Shown piece after piece: positions 9,071 to 18,054 of a stretch of DNA of 64,000 nucleotides. The notes beneath the pieces are model-generated. The model was given only the letters and a program-made list of their open reading frames with translations, was not told where the DNA came from and did not search any database. The DNA comes from Halalkalibacter oceani (GTDB lineage Bacteria; Bacillota; Bacilli; Bacillales; Bacillaceae_D). How positions within the stretch are numbered: position 1 is the first letter of the stretch; each line of letters opens with the position of its first letter. The DNA is taken from contig NZ_JBEPKD010000023.1 in the NCBI RefSeq assembly GCF_040544555.1, positions 1 through 64,000 on the forward strand. Direction: 5' to 3'. A program made the position numbers and the translations under genes.

Positions 9071-9593
9071 ATGGATCGTCATTTCACAAAGCTGGGTGCT
9101 GTTTGCGACGGGGCTGGTGTTTCCGTTTTATGTGATTTTTCTGCGTGAGGTGGGTGGGAATTTCTCCGAATTTGGTTTGGCATACGGCTTGTTTACACTT
9201 AGCTCCGCCCTAGTCCACCGCTGGATCGGCACGACATCTGACAAGCGGGGGAGAAAAGGGTTTCTCTTACTTAGCACATGGACGACAGCGGTCATTTTTC
9301 TGCTTTTTCCAATTGTCACCGCGATTTGGCAGGTATATGTGCTGCAAGTGCTGCTCGGAATTGTGGGTGCAATGCAAAAAACGAGTGAAAAGGCGATGAT
9401 CGCCGATGCGACCGATGGCGGCAGGCGTGGCGAGAAGATCGGCTCTTATCATTTTTGGGTATCGCTTTACTCCGGCTTCGCCGTGATTGCCGGTGGTTAT
9501 CTCATTGACTGGTTAACCGTCGATTTGATTTTTTATATCGGCTCCATGCTGCTCTTCATCAGTGGAATGTTCATTTTGAAGATTGAGGAATAG
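9060..9593 (+). CDS. Half-size MFS transporter-like protein
   Basis: About 177 aa with six hydrophobic helices, matching only the N-terminal six-helix bundle of a major facilitator. The MFS loop 2-3 signature is present (HRWIGTTSDKRGRKG near residues 55-70). I take ATG at 9060, 10 nt after GAGGAG, rather than the in-frame ATG at 9042. The start lies inside the end of the FAD oxidase gene, so the two are translationally coupled. Ordinary MFS permeases have 12 helices. This gene stops cleanly before a terminator with no second half downstream, so it is either a dimerising half transporter or a stably truncated one. Confidence 0.78.
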   Translation: MNLKWIVISQSWVLFATGLVFPFYVIFLREVGGNFSEFGLAYGLFTLSSALVHRWIGTTSDKRGRKGFLLLSTWTTAVIFLLFPIVTAIWQVYVLQVLLGIVGAMQKTSEKAMIADATDGGRRGEKIGSYHFWVSLYSGFAVIAGGYLIDWLTVDLIFYIGSMLLFISGMFILKIEE

Positions 9594-9604
9594 AGTGGGG
9601 AAAG

Positions 9605-9694
9605 AGCAGCGGCTCCGTCCTGCGCAAAATGAGAGTCAAAGAAACCCGCTTTGACTCTCATTTTTTAAAACCGGCGCAGACTCCGTACGCTGCT
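9605..9694. repeat. Nested-hairpin repeat, copy 1 (with bidirectional terminator core)
   Basis: The outer stem is AGCAGCG (9605-9611) with CGCTGCT (9688-9694), and TGCGC pairs with GCGCA inside it. The core is a terminator hairpin, ATGAGAGTCAAAG with CTTTGACTCTCAT (9629-9663), with A/T tracts on both sides, so it can stop transcription from either strand. It separates the convergent MFS and SLH-CAP genes. The frame GGCTCCGT...TGCGC and ACTCCGTA is shared with other copies in the window. Confidence 0.75.
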
Positions 9695-9722
9695 TCAGAA
9701 AGCGACAGCTTGTCGCTTTCTT

Positions 9723-10757
9723 TTAGTATCCAACAAACATTTGTGTCCAGTAGTGGCGCATGGAGCCGCCTTCTGCGTAGCCGACGCCGAGATGGGTGTA
9801 GTTCGGATTTAAAATGTTCTGGCGGTGGCCCTCGCTGTTCATCCATGCTTCTACGACTTCACTCGGTGTCGTTTGGCCGGCGGCGATATTTTCTCCGGCG
9901 AAGCTGTAGTTGATGCCAAACTGGCTCATCATCTCAAAAGGCGAGCCATAGGTTGGTGACGTATGTGAAAAATATTGACGGTCGCGCATGTCCTCGGATT
10001 TGAGGCGGGCGACTTTTTGCGTTTCCTCATCAAAAGCCAGTGGATCAAGACCATGCTTGGCCCGTTCCTCATTCGTTCGTTCAAGCACTTCGTGTTCAAA
10101 TGGATGGACATCCTGATCGTCATCGTCCGTGACCGGTTCCGGAGGGAAGGTGATGGCCCGGAAACTCTCATCTAACGCTCTCGCGATGAAAGTGGCAAAC
10201 TCATCTCTTCTCATGCTGTTGTCCGGTCTGAATGTTCTGTCGCTGTATCCGTTGGTGATTTGGTTGGCGATAAGTGTCTGAATCTCAGAATAGAAGAGAT
10301 GAGTTTCTCCTACGTCTGAAAATTGATTGTCAGCTGTACCGGACAGCTCAAAGGCACGTTGCAAAATGGCTGCCATCTGTCCTCTAGTTAAGTCGTCGCG
10401 CGGTGAATATCTCCCGTTAAAGCCTTGGATAATGCCGGCTTCCGCTACTGCTGCAATTTCGTCGTAGGCGTAAAATTGCGGGCTGACATCAGAGAAAGGT
10501 GAGGATGAGGCTTCATCAATTTCCAATTCGAGTGCTCGGGCTATCATGATCGCCGCATCAGCTCTTGTCACCGTTTGCGCCGGCCTGAACGTTTGATCGT
10601 CATAGCCGCGGATAATCTCAAGATCGGCGAGGTAATGTATCGCATCGATTCCCCAGTGGGTGGCCGGGACATCCGAAAAGGGAGTATCGGCTGCAGCAGG
10701 GGCAGCAATCAGCAGGACGGCGAGAACGATGCTGATACCAAGTTGTATACATCTCAC
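9723..10757 (-). CDS. SLH-domain protein with C-terminal CAP (SCP/PR-1) domain
   Basis: A secreted surface protein of 344 aa. A signal peptide (residues 1-23, ending PAAA) is followed by three S-layer homology repeats (about 25-68, 88-130, 147-190: FSDVPATHWGIDAI, GYDDQTFRPAQTVTRADAA and so on) and a CAP domain at about 222-344 with the family motifs (FSHTSPTYGSP, GENIAAG, WMNSEGHRQNIL, HYWTQMFVG). The SLH repeats should anchor it to pyruvylated cell-wall polymer made by the csaB cluster downstream. The role of bacterial CAP domains is mostly unknown, although YkwD-type members occur in spores and walls. The GTG start at 10757 is supported by AAGGAGG 8 nt upstream. Confidence 0.92.
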   Translation of the reverse strand: MRCIQLGISIVLAVLLIAAPAAADTPFSDVPATHWGIDAIHYLADLEIIRGYDDQTFRPAQTVTRADAAIMIARALELEIDEASSSPFSDVSPQFYAYDEIAAVAEAGIIQGFNGRYSPRDDLTRGQMAAILQRAFELSGTADNQFSDVGETHLFYSEIQTLIANQITNGYSDRTFRPDNSMRRDEFATFIARALDESFRAITFPPEPVTDDDDQDVHPFEHEVLERTNEERAKHGLDPLAFDEETQKVARLKSEDMRDRQYFSHTSPTYGSPFEMMSQFGINYSFAGENIAAGQTTPSEVVEAWMNSEGHRQNILNPNYTHLGVGYAEGGSMRHYWTQMFVGY

Positions 10758-11005
10758 AACAAATTCCTCCTTTTTCCTAAATAGATAGAATAAGCTTAAT
10801 TATAGCATGGAATAAATGATCATTTTTCAGATTACAAAGATGACGTTGAAATGTAATAGAAGCGTGTGAGGAGGCTTGTGGCAACGAGATAAGGAAGGCA
10901 AAGAAATGTTTTGCAGATTGATAGAAGGGTATAAGAAAAACTGTGCCAATTCGCTCTCATGCCAGCAAAGAACCGCCTACGAGTGATAAGAAGAGGAGCA
11001 GAATA

Positions 11006-11194
11006 ATGAAAATGAAACAAAAACCATTGAATGAGCAGGAATTGCTGCTCATCCTCCGAGGTGTTTATTCGAAAGCAGCATATGAAGTTGAGACGATGAA
11101 CAGAGCAGAAGCTGTAGGGGATATTGCAGCACGGTTACAGCAGTATGTCATGCCGCAGGCTGCGCGTGTGCAGAAGGAAAAGAGAAGCAAGTAA
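11006..11194 (+). CDS. Small hypothetical protein, 62 aa
   Basis: I do not recognise this protein. ATG at 11006 follows an AAGAGGAG site by about 8 nt; the in-frame upstream ATG at 10943 lacks one. The product is basic at both ends (MKMKQK..., ...QKEKRSK) with a predicted amphipathic helical middle (NEQELLLILRGVYSKAAYEVE) and no signal peptide or membrane segment. It stands alone between divergent SLH genes and just before a Spo0E-like small gene, so a regulatory role is possible but only guessed from size and position. Confidence 0.55.
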   Translation: MKMKQKPLNEQELLLILRGVYSKAAYEVETMNRAEAVGDIAARLQQYVMPQAARVQKEKRSK

Positions 11195-11397
11195 AGGTGA
11201 TACGGGACAGCGTGGATGGTAATAGTAACTGGGCAGGGAAGCGGAAATATGACAGATATATGAACAATGAATCAGCTGACAAAATTCTACAAAATCCATT
11301 AGCCTGCTGCGTTAAGATAATGAAGGTGTTCAAAGCTTCCAAGAGTTTACCTCCTTTGATGTGCACGATGATTTAGTTAGGTGAAGGAGAGAGAACA

Positions 11398-11556
11398 ATG
11401 TTCTGTAAAAAGGCCATCTTACTATCGGCTATTACCTTAAAGAAAAGAGAAATGTATATAAAAGCAAGATACTTCGGCATGACTGACTCCAGAGTTGTTT
11501 CCTGCAGCCAGCAGCTGGACTCCCTGCTGAACCGTTACCAGGCAATCCATGACTAA
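11398..11556 (+). CDS. Spo0E-family aspartyl-phosphate phosphatase, small
   Basis: A 52-codon gene with a strong GAAGGAGAG site 7 nt before ATG at 11398. The product ends with YFGMTDSRVVSCSQQLDSLL then NRY, matching the Spo0E/YisI/YnzD signature (G-x-x-x-x-x-V-x-x-x-SQxLDxLLNxY). Members of this family dephosphorylate Spo0A-P and so hold back sporulation. Two antiparallel helices are expected, with the SQxLD segment meeting the receiver. It is followed by an intrinsic terminator and is probably monocistronic. The first 15 residues are more hydrophobic than usual, so the start could be later, at the ATG of codon 19, but the ribosome binding site favours 11398. Confidence 0.8.
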   Translation: MFCKKAILLSAITLKKREMYIKARYFGMTDSRVVSCSQQLDSLLNRYQAIHD

Positions 11557-11581
11557 CAGGAAAATGAACCGGCTTTGCCAG

Positions 11582-11627
11582 AGGCTGGACGAAAGGTGAA
11601 AAAACAACCTTTTGTCCAGCCTTTTTC
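11582..11627 (+). terminator. Terminator after Spo0E-like gene (hairpin B type)
   Basis: GGCTGGACGAAAGG pairs with CCTTTTGTCCAGCC, followed by TTTTTCT. Its apical A-rich loop (tgaaaaaacaa) is shared with hairpins at 28918, 53736 and, inverted, 61190. Confidence 0.85.
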
Positions 11628-11856
11628 TGTAGATTCTTTAAAGTTTACGAAGGGTCTTCTCCTAATGGCAGTATATTTTTTGTAGCTCTTCTTACAGGAA
11701 AGAAAGGGACTGAGCATAAAGTATCAATTCCCTACAAAAATTTCAAAGTTTCGTAATCTACCTTTTAATTACATAGGAAACCTTGTAAAATTATAGGCGT
11801 ATATGTTGGAGATTCTCGACAAATGTGTAAGTCATCTATAGTTTGGAGTGAAGAGG
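11628..11856 (+). other. Intergenic region upstream of SLH-glycosidase gene
   Basis: AT-rich spacer without a recognisable gene or RNA fold. It should contain the promoter for the gene at 11857, but I could not pick one with confidence. Confidence 0.35.
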
Positions 11857-14115
11857 TTGAAGAAAATAAATCAAAAACTGGCAGCTTATGTCGTTGGGAT
11901 TGCGTTAGTCGTCAGCCCGTTTCAGGCCGAAGCATACAGCGGGTTTGGCAATAAGCAATCGTCAACGAAGGACGAAATTTCAACAGGGGTATCGTTAATC
12001 CGCGAGCATTATCTTACTTCCGGCGGAACACCCCGCGCGGTGCAAGTACTCGATGTCGCATACCGCAATCCGGCGGTTGATCTTGAGCTTTATCAGCTTT
12101 CACCGTTAGGACGGGTACAGACGACTCCGCAGCAGGCGATTGCCAATACATATGAAGGGCATTATGTAGTCGGCGCGGTCAATGCTTCGTTTTATAATTT
12201 AGCGAATGGAATTCCTGTTAATATGCTCATCAAGCAAAATGAAATTATTAATTACGGAATCCTCTCCAATGATGATGGGCCGGTTAATGCGCCTTTTGCT
12301 TTCGGTGTGAACCGTAACGGAGCGTTGACGATCGCTGATTACGAGCCGCAAATGAGCTTTGAGATCAATGGCCAGACGATCCCGCTGACATCTGTCAACG
12401 GGCAGCGGGAAAATGGACAGGCTGTCCTGTTTACAGGCGGTCATCAGGCGGCAACGACCGGGGCGAGTCAGTATGCGACCGAAATCGTTGTGACCAACAC
12501 GTCGAAAAGCGCCAAAAATTTTGCCTTTGGTGACCGTATTACAGGCACGGTTTCCGAGATTCGCAGATTGGGAGAAGGGGCGAACACCCCGATTCCTGAA
12601 GAAGGGTTTGTCATCTCGGCGAATGGGGGAGCCCTTGCCCAATCACTGGCCGGGGTAGCGGTCGGTGATTCCATTACCGTTGAGGCGCAAATCAATGACA
12701 CATGGAAAGACGCTGAATTCATGATGGCTACAGGGCCGACTCTTGTGCGCAACGGCCAGGTTTCGATTTCGATGAATGAGTCCGGTTCATTTGCGACTTC
12801 CCGGCATCCGCGGTCGGCAGTCGGAATTTCCGGAGATGGGACAAAGCTGTTCCTTGTGACGATTGATGGTCGGCAATCAGGCTACAGTCAGGGAGCTACG
12901 TTGCGTGAGCTTGCTGAGTATATGCGCTCATTAGGCGCTTATCAGGCTATCAATCTTGATGGCGGAGGCTCGACGACAATGGTGGCGCGTCTGCCATACT
13001 ATGAGCAGGCGATTACCGTGAACCGGCCTTCAGAATCAAGCCTAAGAGCGGTGCCGAATACCCTTCAGGTCATTTCGAGCGAACCGCCTAAAAGGGTGAC
13101 GGAGCCGATGCTTGTCGTCGATCCATTTGAGAATCTGAATAACTGGACAGCGAGCAGTGCGCGGGCTGAAGCTTCGATTTCATTGTCGGGTCCATACGAT
13201 CCGGTTCGGGTCGGCTCAAAATCATTGAAACTCACTTATGATTACTCGAAAGGTGAGAGCGGAATTGCCGCGGCCTATGCGAAAGCAAGAACAGCGATTC
13301 CTTTACAGGGACGTCCGCTGGAACTCGGCATGTGGGCTTCCGGTGATGGGGCGGAGCACTGGCTGCGGGCGACGGTTATTGACGGTAATGGACAAAGACA
13401 TACAATCAATTTCACCGAGGAAAACCAATTTAATTGGACAGGCTGGCGTTATGTGCGGGCGCAGCTGCCTGCTGATGCCCCTCAGCCATTTAAGGTGGAA
13501 CAAGTTTATACGGCACAAGGAAGCGCAGAGAAGCAAGGGAAGGGCGCCGTCTTCTTTGACCAGCTGGAAGCGATCTATCAATCTTCCTATCAAGTCGAAC
13601 GGTTTAAGGATGTTTCCTCTTCCTTCTGGGCGCGTCAGTCGATTTTAGCGCTGAATGACCGCAATGTGATTAGCGGCTATAGTGACGGATCATTCCGACC
13701 GGGTGAAGCGATCTCGCGTGAGCAGACGGCGATCATGATTGCACGGGCTCTTAACTTGTCCGCGGGGAATCACCGTCCGGCCTTTAATGATGTCACGTCC
13801 CAGTCGTTTTACTATGATGCGATTGCCGCGGTTGACCGGGCAGGCATTATGAGCGGAAAATCAGCATCAAGCTTTGACCCGAAAGCAACGTTGACGAGAG
13901 CGGAGATGGCGACAATTCTTCAGCGTGCGTACAGCATTACAGGGCAATCGTCCGAGCCGTTCCCTGATGTGGCAAGCACGCATTGGGCCTATGAGGCGAT
14001 TGATGCGTTAAAAGCGAAAGGAATTGCTCAAGGCCAACCCGGCGGTGGATTTGGTCCTGCCTTACCAACGACAAGAGCTGAATTCTCAGTCTTCCTTGAT
14101 CGGGTTAGTCAGTAA
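11857..14115 (+). CDS. Phosphodiester glycosidase (NAGPA-like) with three SLH repeats
   Basis: A secreted protein of about 752 aa. TTG at 11857 is taken as the start because GGAGTG lies about 6 nt upstream; the GTG at 11848 overlaps that site. A signal peptide ends near QAEA. The phosphodiester glycosidase domain (NAGPA/DUF2233 family) covers roughly residues 80-395, with YVVGAVNASFYN, RHPRSAVGIS and the hallmark INLDGGGSTTMV. A galactose-binding-like sandwich (about 425-575) and three SLH repeats (about 590-750, such as GYSDGSFRPGEAISREQTA) follow. Related enzymes uncover sugar-phosphate diesters, so the substrate may be wall glycopolymer or capsule (inference). The SLH anchor ties it to the csaB-dependent wall polymer. 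Confidence 0.9.
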   Translation: MKKINQKLAAYVVGIALVVSPFQAEAYSGFGNKQSSTKDEISTGVSLIREHYLTSGGTPRAVQVLDVAYRNPAVDLELYQLSPLGRVQTTPQQAIANTYEGHYVVGAVNASFYNLANGIPVNMLIKQNEIINYGILSNDDGPVNAPFAFGVNRNGALTIADYEPQMSFEINGQTIPLTSVNGQRENGQAVLFTGGHQAATTGASQYATEIVVTNTSKSAKNFAFGDRITGTVSEIRRLGEGANTPIPEEGFVISANGGALAQSLAGVAVGDSITVEAQINDTWKDAEFMMATGPTLVRNGQVSISMNESGSFATSRHPRSAVGISGDGTKLFLVTIDGRQSGYSQGATLRELAEYMRSLGAYQAINLDGGGSTTMVARLPYYEQAITVNRPSESSLRAVPNTLQVISSEPPKRVTEPMLVVDPFENLNNWTASSARAEASISLSGPYDPVRVGSKSLKLTYDYSKGESGIAAAYAKARTAIPLQGRPLELGMWASGDGAEHWLRATVIDGNGQRHTINFTEENQFNWTGWRYVRAQLPADAPQPFKVEQVYTAQGSAEKQGKGAVFFDQLEAIYQSSYQVERFKDVSSSFWARQSILALNDRNVISGYSDGSFRPGEAISREQTAIMIARALNLSAGNHRPAFNDVTSQSFYYDAIAAVDRAGIMSGKSASSFDPKATLTRAEMATILQRAYSITGQSSEPFPDVASTHWAYEAIDALKAKGIAQGQPGGGFGPALPTTRAEFSVFLDRVSQ

Positions 14116-14197
14116 ATTAACAGCAATCTCCAACTATTTTTATCTATCAGTATAATGATAGAATGAGAAAGATTCATAAAAGTCATTATTCTGTGGG

Positions 14198-14219
14198 AAG
14201 GGCTGCTTTGCAGCCCTTA
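14198..14219 (+). promoter_or_regulatory. Hairpin just before the glucosaminidase ribosome binding site
   Basis: AAGGGCTGC and GCAGCCCTT pair across a TTT loop, ending only a few bases before GAAAGGAGC and a run of eight T. It may be an RNA-stability or attenuator element, or a short terminator whose T tract follows the RBS. There is no direct evidence for either. Confidence 0.45.
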
Positions 14220-14235
14220 AGAAAGGAGCTTTTTT

Positions 14236-16131
14236 TTGAAACACTTTCTTGCTATTTTATTCGTTTTAAGTACGGTTTTCTTTCAGGCAGGTGCAAGTGT
14301 AGAGGCGGCGGATGATTTAACAGGTCATTCACTCGAAACTGAAATGCGTGAGGCCGTTGCCCGTGGAATTATGGCGGGGTACGGGAATGGACGCTACGGG
14401 CCGGATGACGCGGTTACTCGTGCCCAATTCGCGACGTTCCTGGCCAGGGCGCTTGAGCTTCCATCCGGGACAGCCTCTTTCAGTGACGTACCGGCTTCTC
14501 ATCCGTTAGCGGGAGGAATTGGACGGGCTTCAAAAGCGGGGATCGTTGGCGGGTATCCGGGAAATGTTTTTCGTCCTGAGGAAAATATTTCGCGTGAACA
14601 GATGGCCGTGATGATTGATCGGGCGCTGGAATATAAACAGGTGCAGCGTACACCAATCGCCTTAACCTTTACAGACACGGAGCAAATCCATCCGACGTTC
14701 CGGACGGCGGTTGCTCATAATGCTTATTTCGGCATTATTCAAGGAATGCCGCAAGGGAACCAGCGCTTTCGTTTTGGTCCAAAAGATGACGCGACCCGCG
14801 CTCATGCGGCTGCGTTCATGATTCGGATGCTGAAAGTGGCGGAAACCGGCACAGGAAATACGGAGCTTTACCATGTCGGCACGGTCGATTCCGGCGGTCA
14901 AGTACGCCTTCAGCCTCAGCCGTATTTGAGCTATCGTGATGCAGAGCAGGCCGGAGCTGAAGTTATTGTGAAAGGTGAGAAAATTTTAAAAATGCAGGGC
15001 GGAATGGTGGCAGCCTCGCCATCAGCCGGAGAATCAACGACGAGAATTTTTGCTTCCAATAAGACGACGCAGCTCACTTATGTCATGGGTGGCGCTGAAC
15101 TAGAATATATCGGCTCTGATGAAGAGTGGGTTGAAGTACGCTATGCGGATAGCACCGGCTTTGTCCGCCAAAGGGACGCGAAGCTGATTCCGACCGGGAT
15201 GTTGCAGGGACGCTCTTATTATCAGTCGGTCAACGGCGTCCTGCGGCATTATGTCTATAATCCGCTGACGAATGCGACAGGAATGTATTATTACGGAGAC
15301 GCACCATCGTTTATGCGGGAAAATGAGCGTTATTACAGCCGCAATGGACGTGATTTCTATAATACGTCCGGTCAAAAGGTTGGCGAAGCTTATCAATACT
15401 TTAACTATTTGCCATTGCGTACGAAAACAAATTACACAGCTGAGGACTTGAACCGCTATATTCGTTCCGTAACGACGGAGATTAACGGAAAAGTCGTCGC
15501 TCAGGAAAGTCCGCTGCGCAATTTGGGGCACGTTTTTAAGCAGGCTGAAGAGCGATATGGCATCAATGCTCTTTATTTATTCGCCAAGGCGATCCATGAG
15601 AGCAGCTACGGGCTAAGTGAAATTGCCAATCAGCGTAAAAATCTATTTGGCTATCAGGCGTATGACCGTGATCCGCTCGGCAACGCCAAACCGTTTGCCA
15701 GCTTTGAAGAGTCAATCATGTTTGTCGCTGAAGCGATGGATGAACGCTATTTGACGCCTGACGGGGTGAATTATCGCGGCGCGGTTCTTGGAAATAAAAG
15801 CTATGGAATGAATGTCAATTATGCCTCAGATCCATTTTGGGGACAGAAGATCGCAGGCCATATGTATCGAGCCGACACGTATCTCGGTAAAAAAGATTAT
15901 GGCTACTATACGATCGCCAGAACAACGGAAGCATTGAATGTCAGACCGGAACCAAATACGAGACTGGCTTCACAATATCAATATCCGGGGGCAAACTATT
16001 TTGTCGCCTTGCTTGAAAGCACGAATCAATCTGACGGCACATGGCACAGAATCTATTCGGATCATAAGGATCATGAATTTGGCTATGTCCATGGGAATTA
16101 TGTGCAGCCGGTTTCAATTATGAAGCGTTAA
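14236..16131 (+). CDS. SLH-anchored N-acetylglucosaminidase (LytD-like) with SH3 domains
   Basis: A secreted cell-wall hydrolase of 631 aa. The TTG start has AGAAAGGAGC upstream. After a signal peptide (residues 1-24) come three SLH repeats (about 28-195: GYGNGRYGPDDAVTRAQFA, GYPGNVFRPEENISREQMA), an SH3-like segment around 270-315, then a glucosaminidase domain about 430-555 (FAKAIHESSYGLSEIA with the catalytic-type Glu, NLFGYQAYD, SDPFWGQKIAGHMYR) and a C-terminal SH3 at about 560-625 (ALNVRPEPNT). The glucosaminidase should cut peptidoglycan glycan strands, as LytD does. It lies in a run of SLH and amidase genes, apparently each with its own terminator. Confidence 0.92.
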   Translation: MKHFLAILFVLSTVFFQAGASVEAADDLTGHSLETEMREAVARGIMAGYGNGRYGPDDAVTRAQFATFLARALELPSGTASFSDVPASHPLAGGIGRASKAGIVGGYPGNVFRPEENISREQMAVMIDRALEYKQVQRTPIALTFTDTEQIHPTFRTAVAHNAYFGIIQGMPQGNQRFRFGPKDDATRAHAAAFMIRMLKVAETGTGNTELYHVGTVDSGGQVRLQPQPYLSYRDAEQAGAEVIVKGEKILKMQGGMVAASPSAGESTTRIFASNKTTQLTYVMGGAELEYIGSDEEWVEVRYADSTGFVRQRDAKLIPTGMLQGRSYYQSVNGVLRHYVYNPLTNATGMYYYGDAPSFMRENERYYSRNGRDFYNTSGQKVGEAYQYFNYLPLRTKTNYTAEDLNRYIRSVTTEINGKVVAQESPLRNLGHVFKQAEERYGINALYLFAKAIHESSYGLSEIANQRKNLFGYQAYDRDPLGNAKPFASFEESIMFVAEAMDERYLTPDGVNYRGAVLGNKSYGMNVNYASDPFWGQKIAGHMYRADTYLGKKDYGYYTIARTTEALNVRPEPNTRLASQYQYPGANYFVALLESTNQSDGTWHRIYSDHKDHEFGYVHGNYVQPVSIMKR

Positions 16132-16169
16132 ATATGATTTGAGGGTCAGCTTTACTAGTAAGTTAGCAG

Positions 16170-16205
16170 AACCCTGCGTCAGGTTTCCGATGGCGCAGGG
16201 TTTCG
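16170..16205 (+). terminator. Terminator after glucosaminidase gene
   Basis: AACCCTGCG (16170-16178) pairs with CGCAGGGTT (16194-16202). The T tract is short, so efficiency may be moderate. Confidence 0.65.
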
Positions 16206-16254
16206 CCAGCTTTTCACTCCGATACATGTTTAATGGAAAGGGGAGTAAGTATTG

Positions 16255-17988
16255 ATGAGTGGAAAAAGGATTTTCATCGCAGTCTTCATCATCGCTTGTA
16301 CACTTTTTTTAGGGGCAACCTATGCGGCAGCAGCTTCGGAAGGGACTGTTACGAGCGGTTCAACGCTAAATGTTCGCGCGGAGCCTTCCACGACAAGTGA
16401 ACGTATTGGTTCTCTTCAGCCAGGGGCGACGGTGACGATCATCCGCACGTCGGGAGATTGGCATCAAATCCAGCTGCAAGGCCGTAACGGATATGTACAT
16501 AAGGATTACATCACGGTTAAATCATCGGCTTCAGCGAATAATATCTCCATTTATGTGAATAATCAAAAACTGGAGCCGACGATTTCAAAGGTTCCTATGG
16601 AGAATAATCATGTACTCGTCCCGTTTCGGGTGATTGGCGAAGCTTTGGGGATTGATGTCAAATGGCAGCAGCAAACAAAGCAGGTCACCGCCCGCGAAGG
16701 GGGAACCGAAGTTATTTTAACGGTGAACAAGGAAGAGGCAAAGGTGAACGGGCAAACGCTGCAAGTTAAGCCCGCCCCTAAAATCATTGAAAACAGCACA
16801 GTGATTCCGTTGCGCTTCTTTGCGGAAGCATTTGGGAAAGACGTTTCCTGGAATCAGGCGACAAAGGAAGTCCGGGTCAATAGCAGCACGGCTGCTCCGC
16901 CGGTTCAGCAGCCGCCTGAGACAGATGTAAAAGGAGCTTACTCCGGGCAAGTGAGCCGCGCGGATTCCCTTCAAGTACGAACAGGTCCGGGAACTCAGTA
17001 TGAATCGATCGGCCAGCTTTCAAAAGGAGCCCGTGTTGAGGTTTCCGGCTTTTCCGACCGTTGGGCGAAAATCAGCTTCAATGGCCGGGAGGCCTATGTT
17101 CATTCCTATTATCTTGACTTGTATGCCGGTAATCAGCAACAGAAAATGCTCGGCCAGCCGACGATTTCTGAAGTAAGCAATACAACAACTGTCACCTGGC
17201 CGAAAATCGGGGGGACGGTCGCCAGCTCCCATAGTCAGTCAGGCAATAAAGTAACAATTCAAACTGACGCTATGGAAGTGGAACAGCTGTCACGCGCAGT
17301 GAAAGGCGTAGCCGATTTCGCCATCTCCAACCAGTCCAATGGCAAAACGATTACCTTTACGGTCAGCGACGGCTATCAGGCGGCTGTCAGCCACACGACT
17401 GGCGAACTGATTATCAATGTGACGCCGAAAGTAGCTGGAAAGCCATTGTCCGGTAAGAAAATTGTCATCGATCCGGGACATGGAGGCAGTGATCCGGGTG
17501 CGACGGCCAATGGCCTTCAGGAAAAAGAGCTTGTCCTCGATGTTGGCCTCCGTACGGAGAAGCTGCTTCGGGAAGCGGGCGCCAATGTTATCATGACCCG
17601 TGATGCCGATGTGTATCCATCCTTGTCCGACCGCGTAAAGGTCGCCCATGATGTCAATGCGGAGGTTTTCATCAGCATTCACGCCAATGCGGCCGGTTCT
17701 GAAGCGGCAAAGGGAACGGAAACGTATTGGTATGCGACTTATTCCGCTGCGAACAGCGAAAAGCTCGCCAATTCGATCCATAAGCGGCTGATCGCCCACC
17801 TTGGGACGACGGACCGTGGCGTGAAGCAAGGGAATTTCCAGGTGATTCGTGAAACGAGAATGCCAAGTGTTCTGCTTGAGCTCGGTTTTATCACCAATCC
17901 ATCTGAAGCGGAATTGCTGAAAAAGGATTCCTTCCGTCAAAGCTCAGCGCAGGCGATTTATGAAGGATTGTTAGATTACTATAAATAA
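16255..17988 (+). CDS. N-acetylmuramoyl-L-alanine amidase, SH3 / Cu-amine-oxidase-N / Amidase_3
   Basis: A secreted wall amidase of about 577 aa that cuts the lactyl-amide bond between MurNAc and the stem peptide. The order is: signal peptide (1-27), bacterial SH3 (about 30-92, TLNVRAEPSTTSERIG), copper-amine-oxidase-N-like stalk (about 100-210, VPFRVIGEALGIDVKW and IPLRFFAEAFGKDVSW), second SH3 (about 228-290, LQVRTGPGTQYESIG), an AMIN-like region (about 300-395) and Amidase_3 (about 400-575). Zn ligands and catalytic residues are visible: His in DPGHGGSDPG, Glu in QEKE, His in SIHAN and Glu in LLELGF. ATG at 16255 and TTG at 16252 share the AAAGGGGAG site; I give the ATG. It has no SLH, unlike its neighbours. 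Confidence 0.93.
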   Translation: MSGKRIFIAVFIIACTLFLGATYAAAASEGTVTSGSTLNVRAEPSTTSERIGSLQPGATVTIIRTSGDWHQIQLQGRNGYVHKDYITVKSSASANNISIYVNNQKLEPTISKVPMENNHVLVPFRVIGEALGIDVKWQQQTKQVTAREGGTEVILTVNKEEAKVNGQTLQVKPAPKIIENSTVIPLRFFAEAFGKDVSWNQATKEVRVNSSTAAPPVQQPPETDVKGAYSGQVSRADSLQVRTGPGTQYESIGQLSKGARVEVSGFSDRWAKISFNGREAYVHSYYLDLYAGNQQQKMLGQPTISEVSNTTTVTWPKIGGTVASSHSQSGNKVTIQTDAMEVEQLSRAVKGVADFAISNQSNGKTITFTVSDGYQAAVSHTTGELIINVTPKVAGKPLSGKKIVIDPGHGGSDPGATANGLQEKELVLDVGLRTEKLLREAGANVIMTRDADVYPSLSDRVKVAHDVNAEVFISIHANAAGSEAAKGTETYWYATYSAANSEKLANSIHKRLIAHLGTTDRGVKQGNFQVIRETRMPSVLLELGFITNPSEAELLKKDSFRQSSAQAIYEGLLDYYK

Positions 17989-17994
17989 GAAAAA

Positions 17995-18031
17995 AAGATG
18001 ATTTCCGTATCGCGCGGAAATCATCTTTTTT
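17995..18031. terminator. Bidirectional terminator between amidase and SLAP genes
   Basis: AAGATGATTTCCG pairs with CGGAAATCATCTT, flanked by A and T runs, between two convergent genes. Confidence 0.88.
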
Positions 18032-18054
18032 CATGCCCCTTCAAAGAGAGAGGC

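Noticed and set aside
12199..12642. Minus-strand open frame opposite the phosphodiester glycosidase
   Set aside because: Lies across conserved sequence of the real gene and lacks start signals.
17290..17940. Long minus-strand open frame opposite the amidase gene
   Set aside because: Shadow of a GC-rich coding region; the plus strand encodes a clear Amidase_3 with all ligands.
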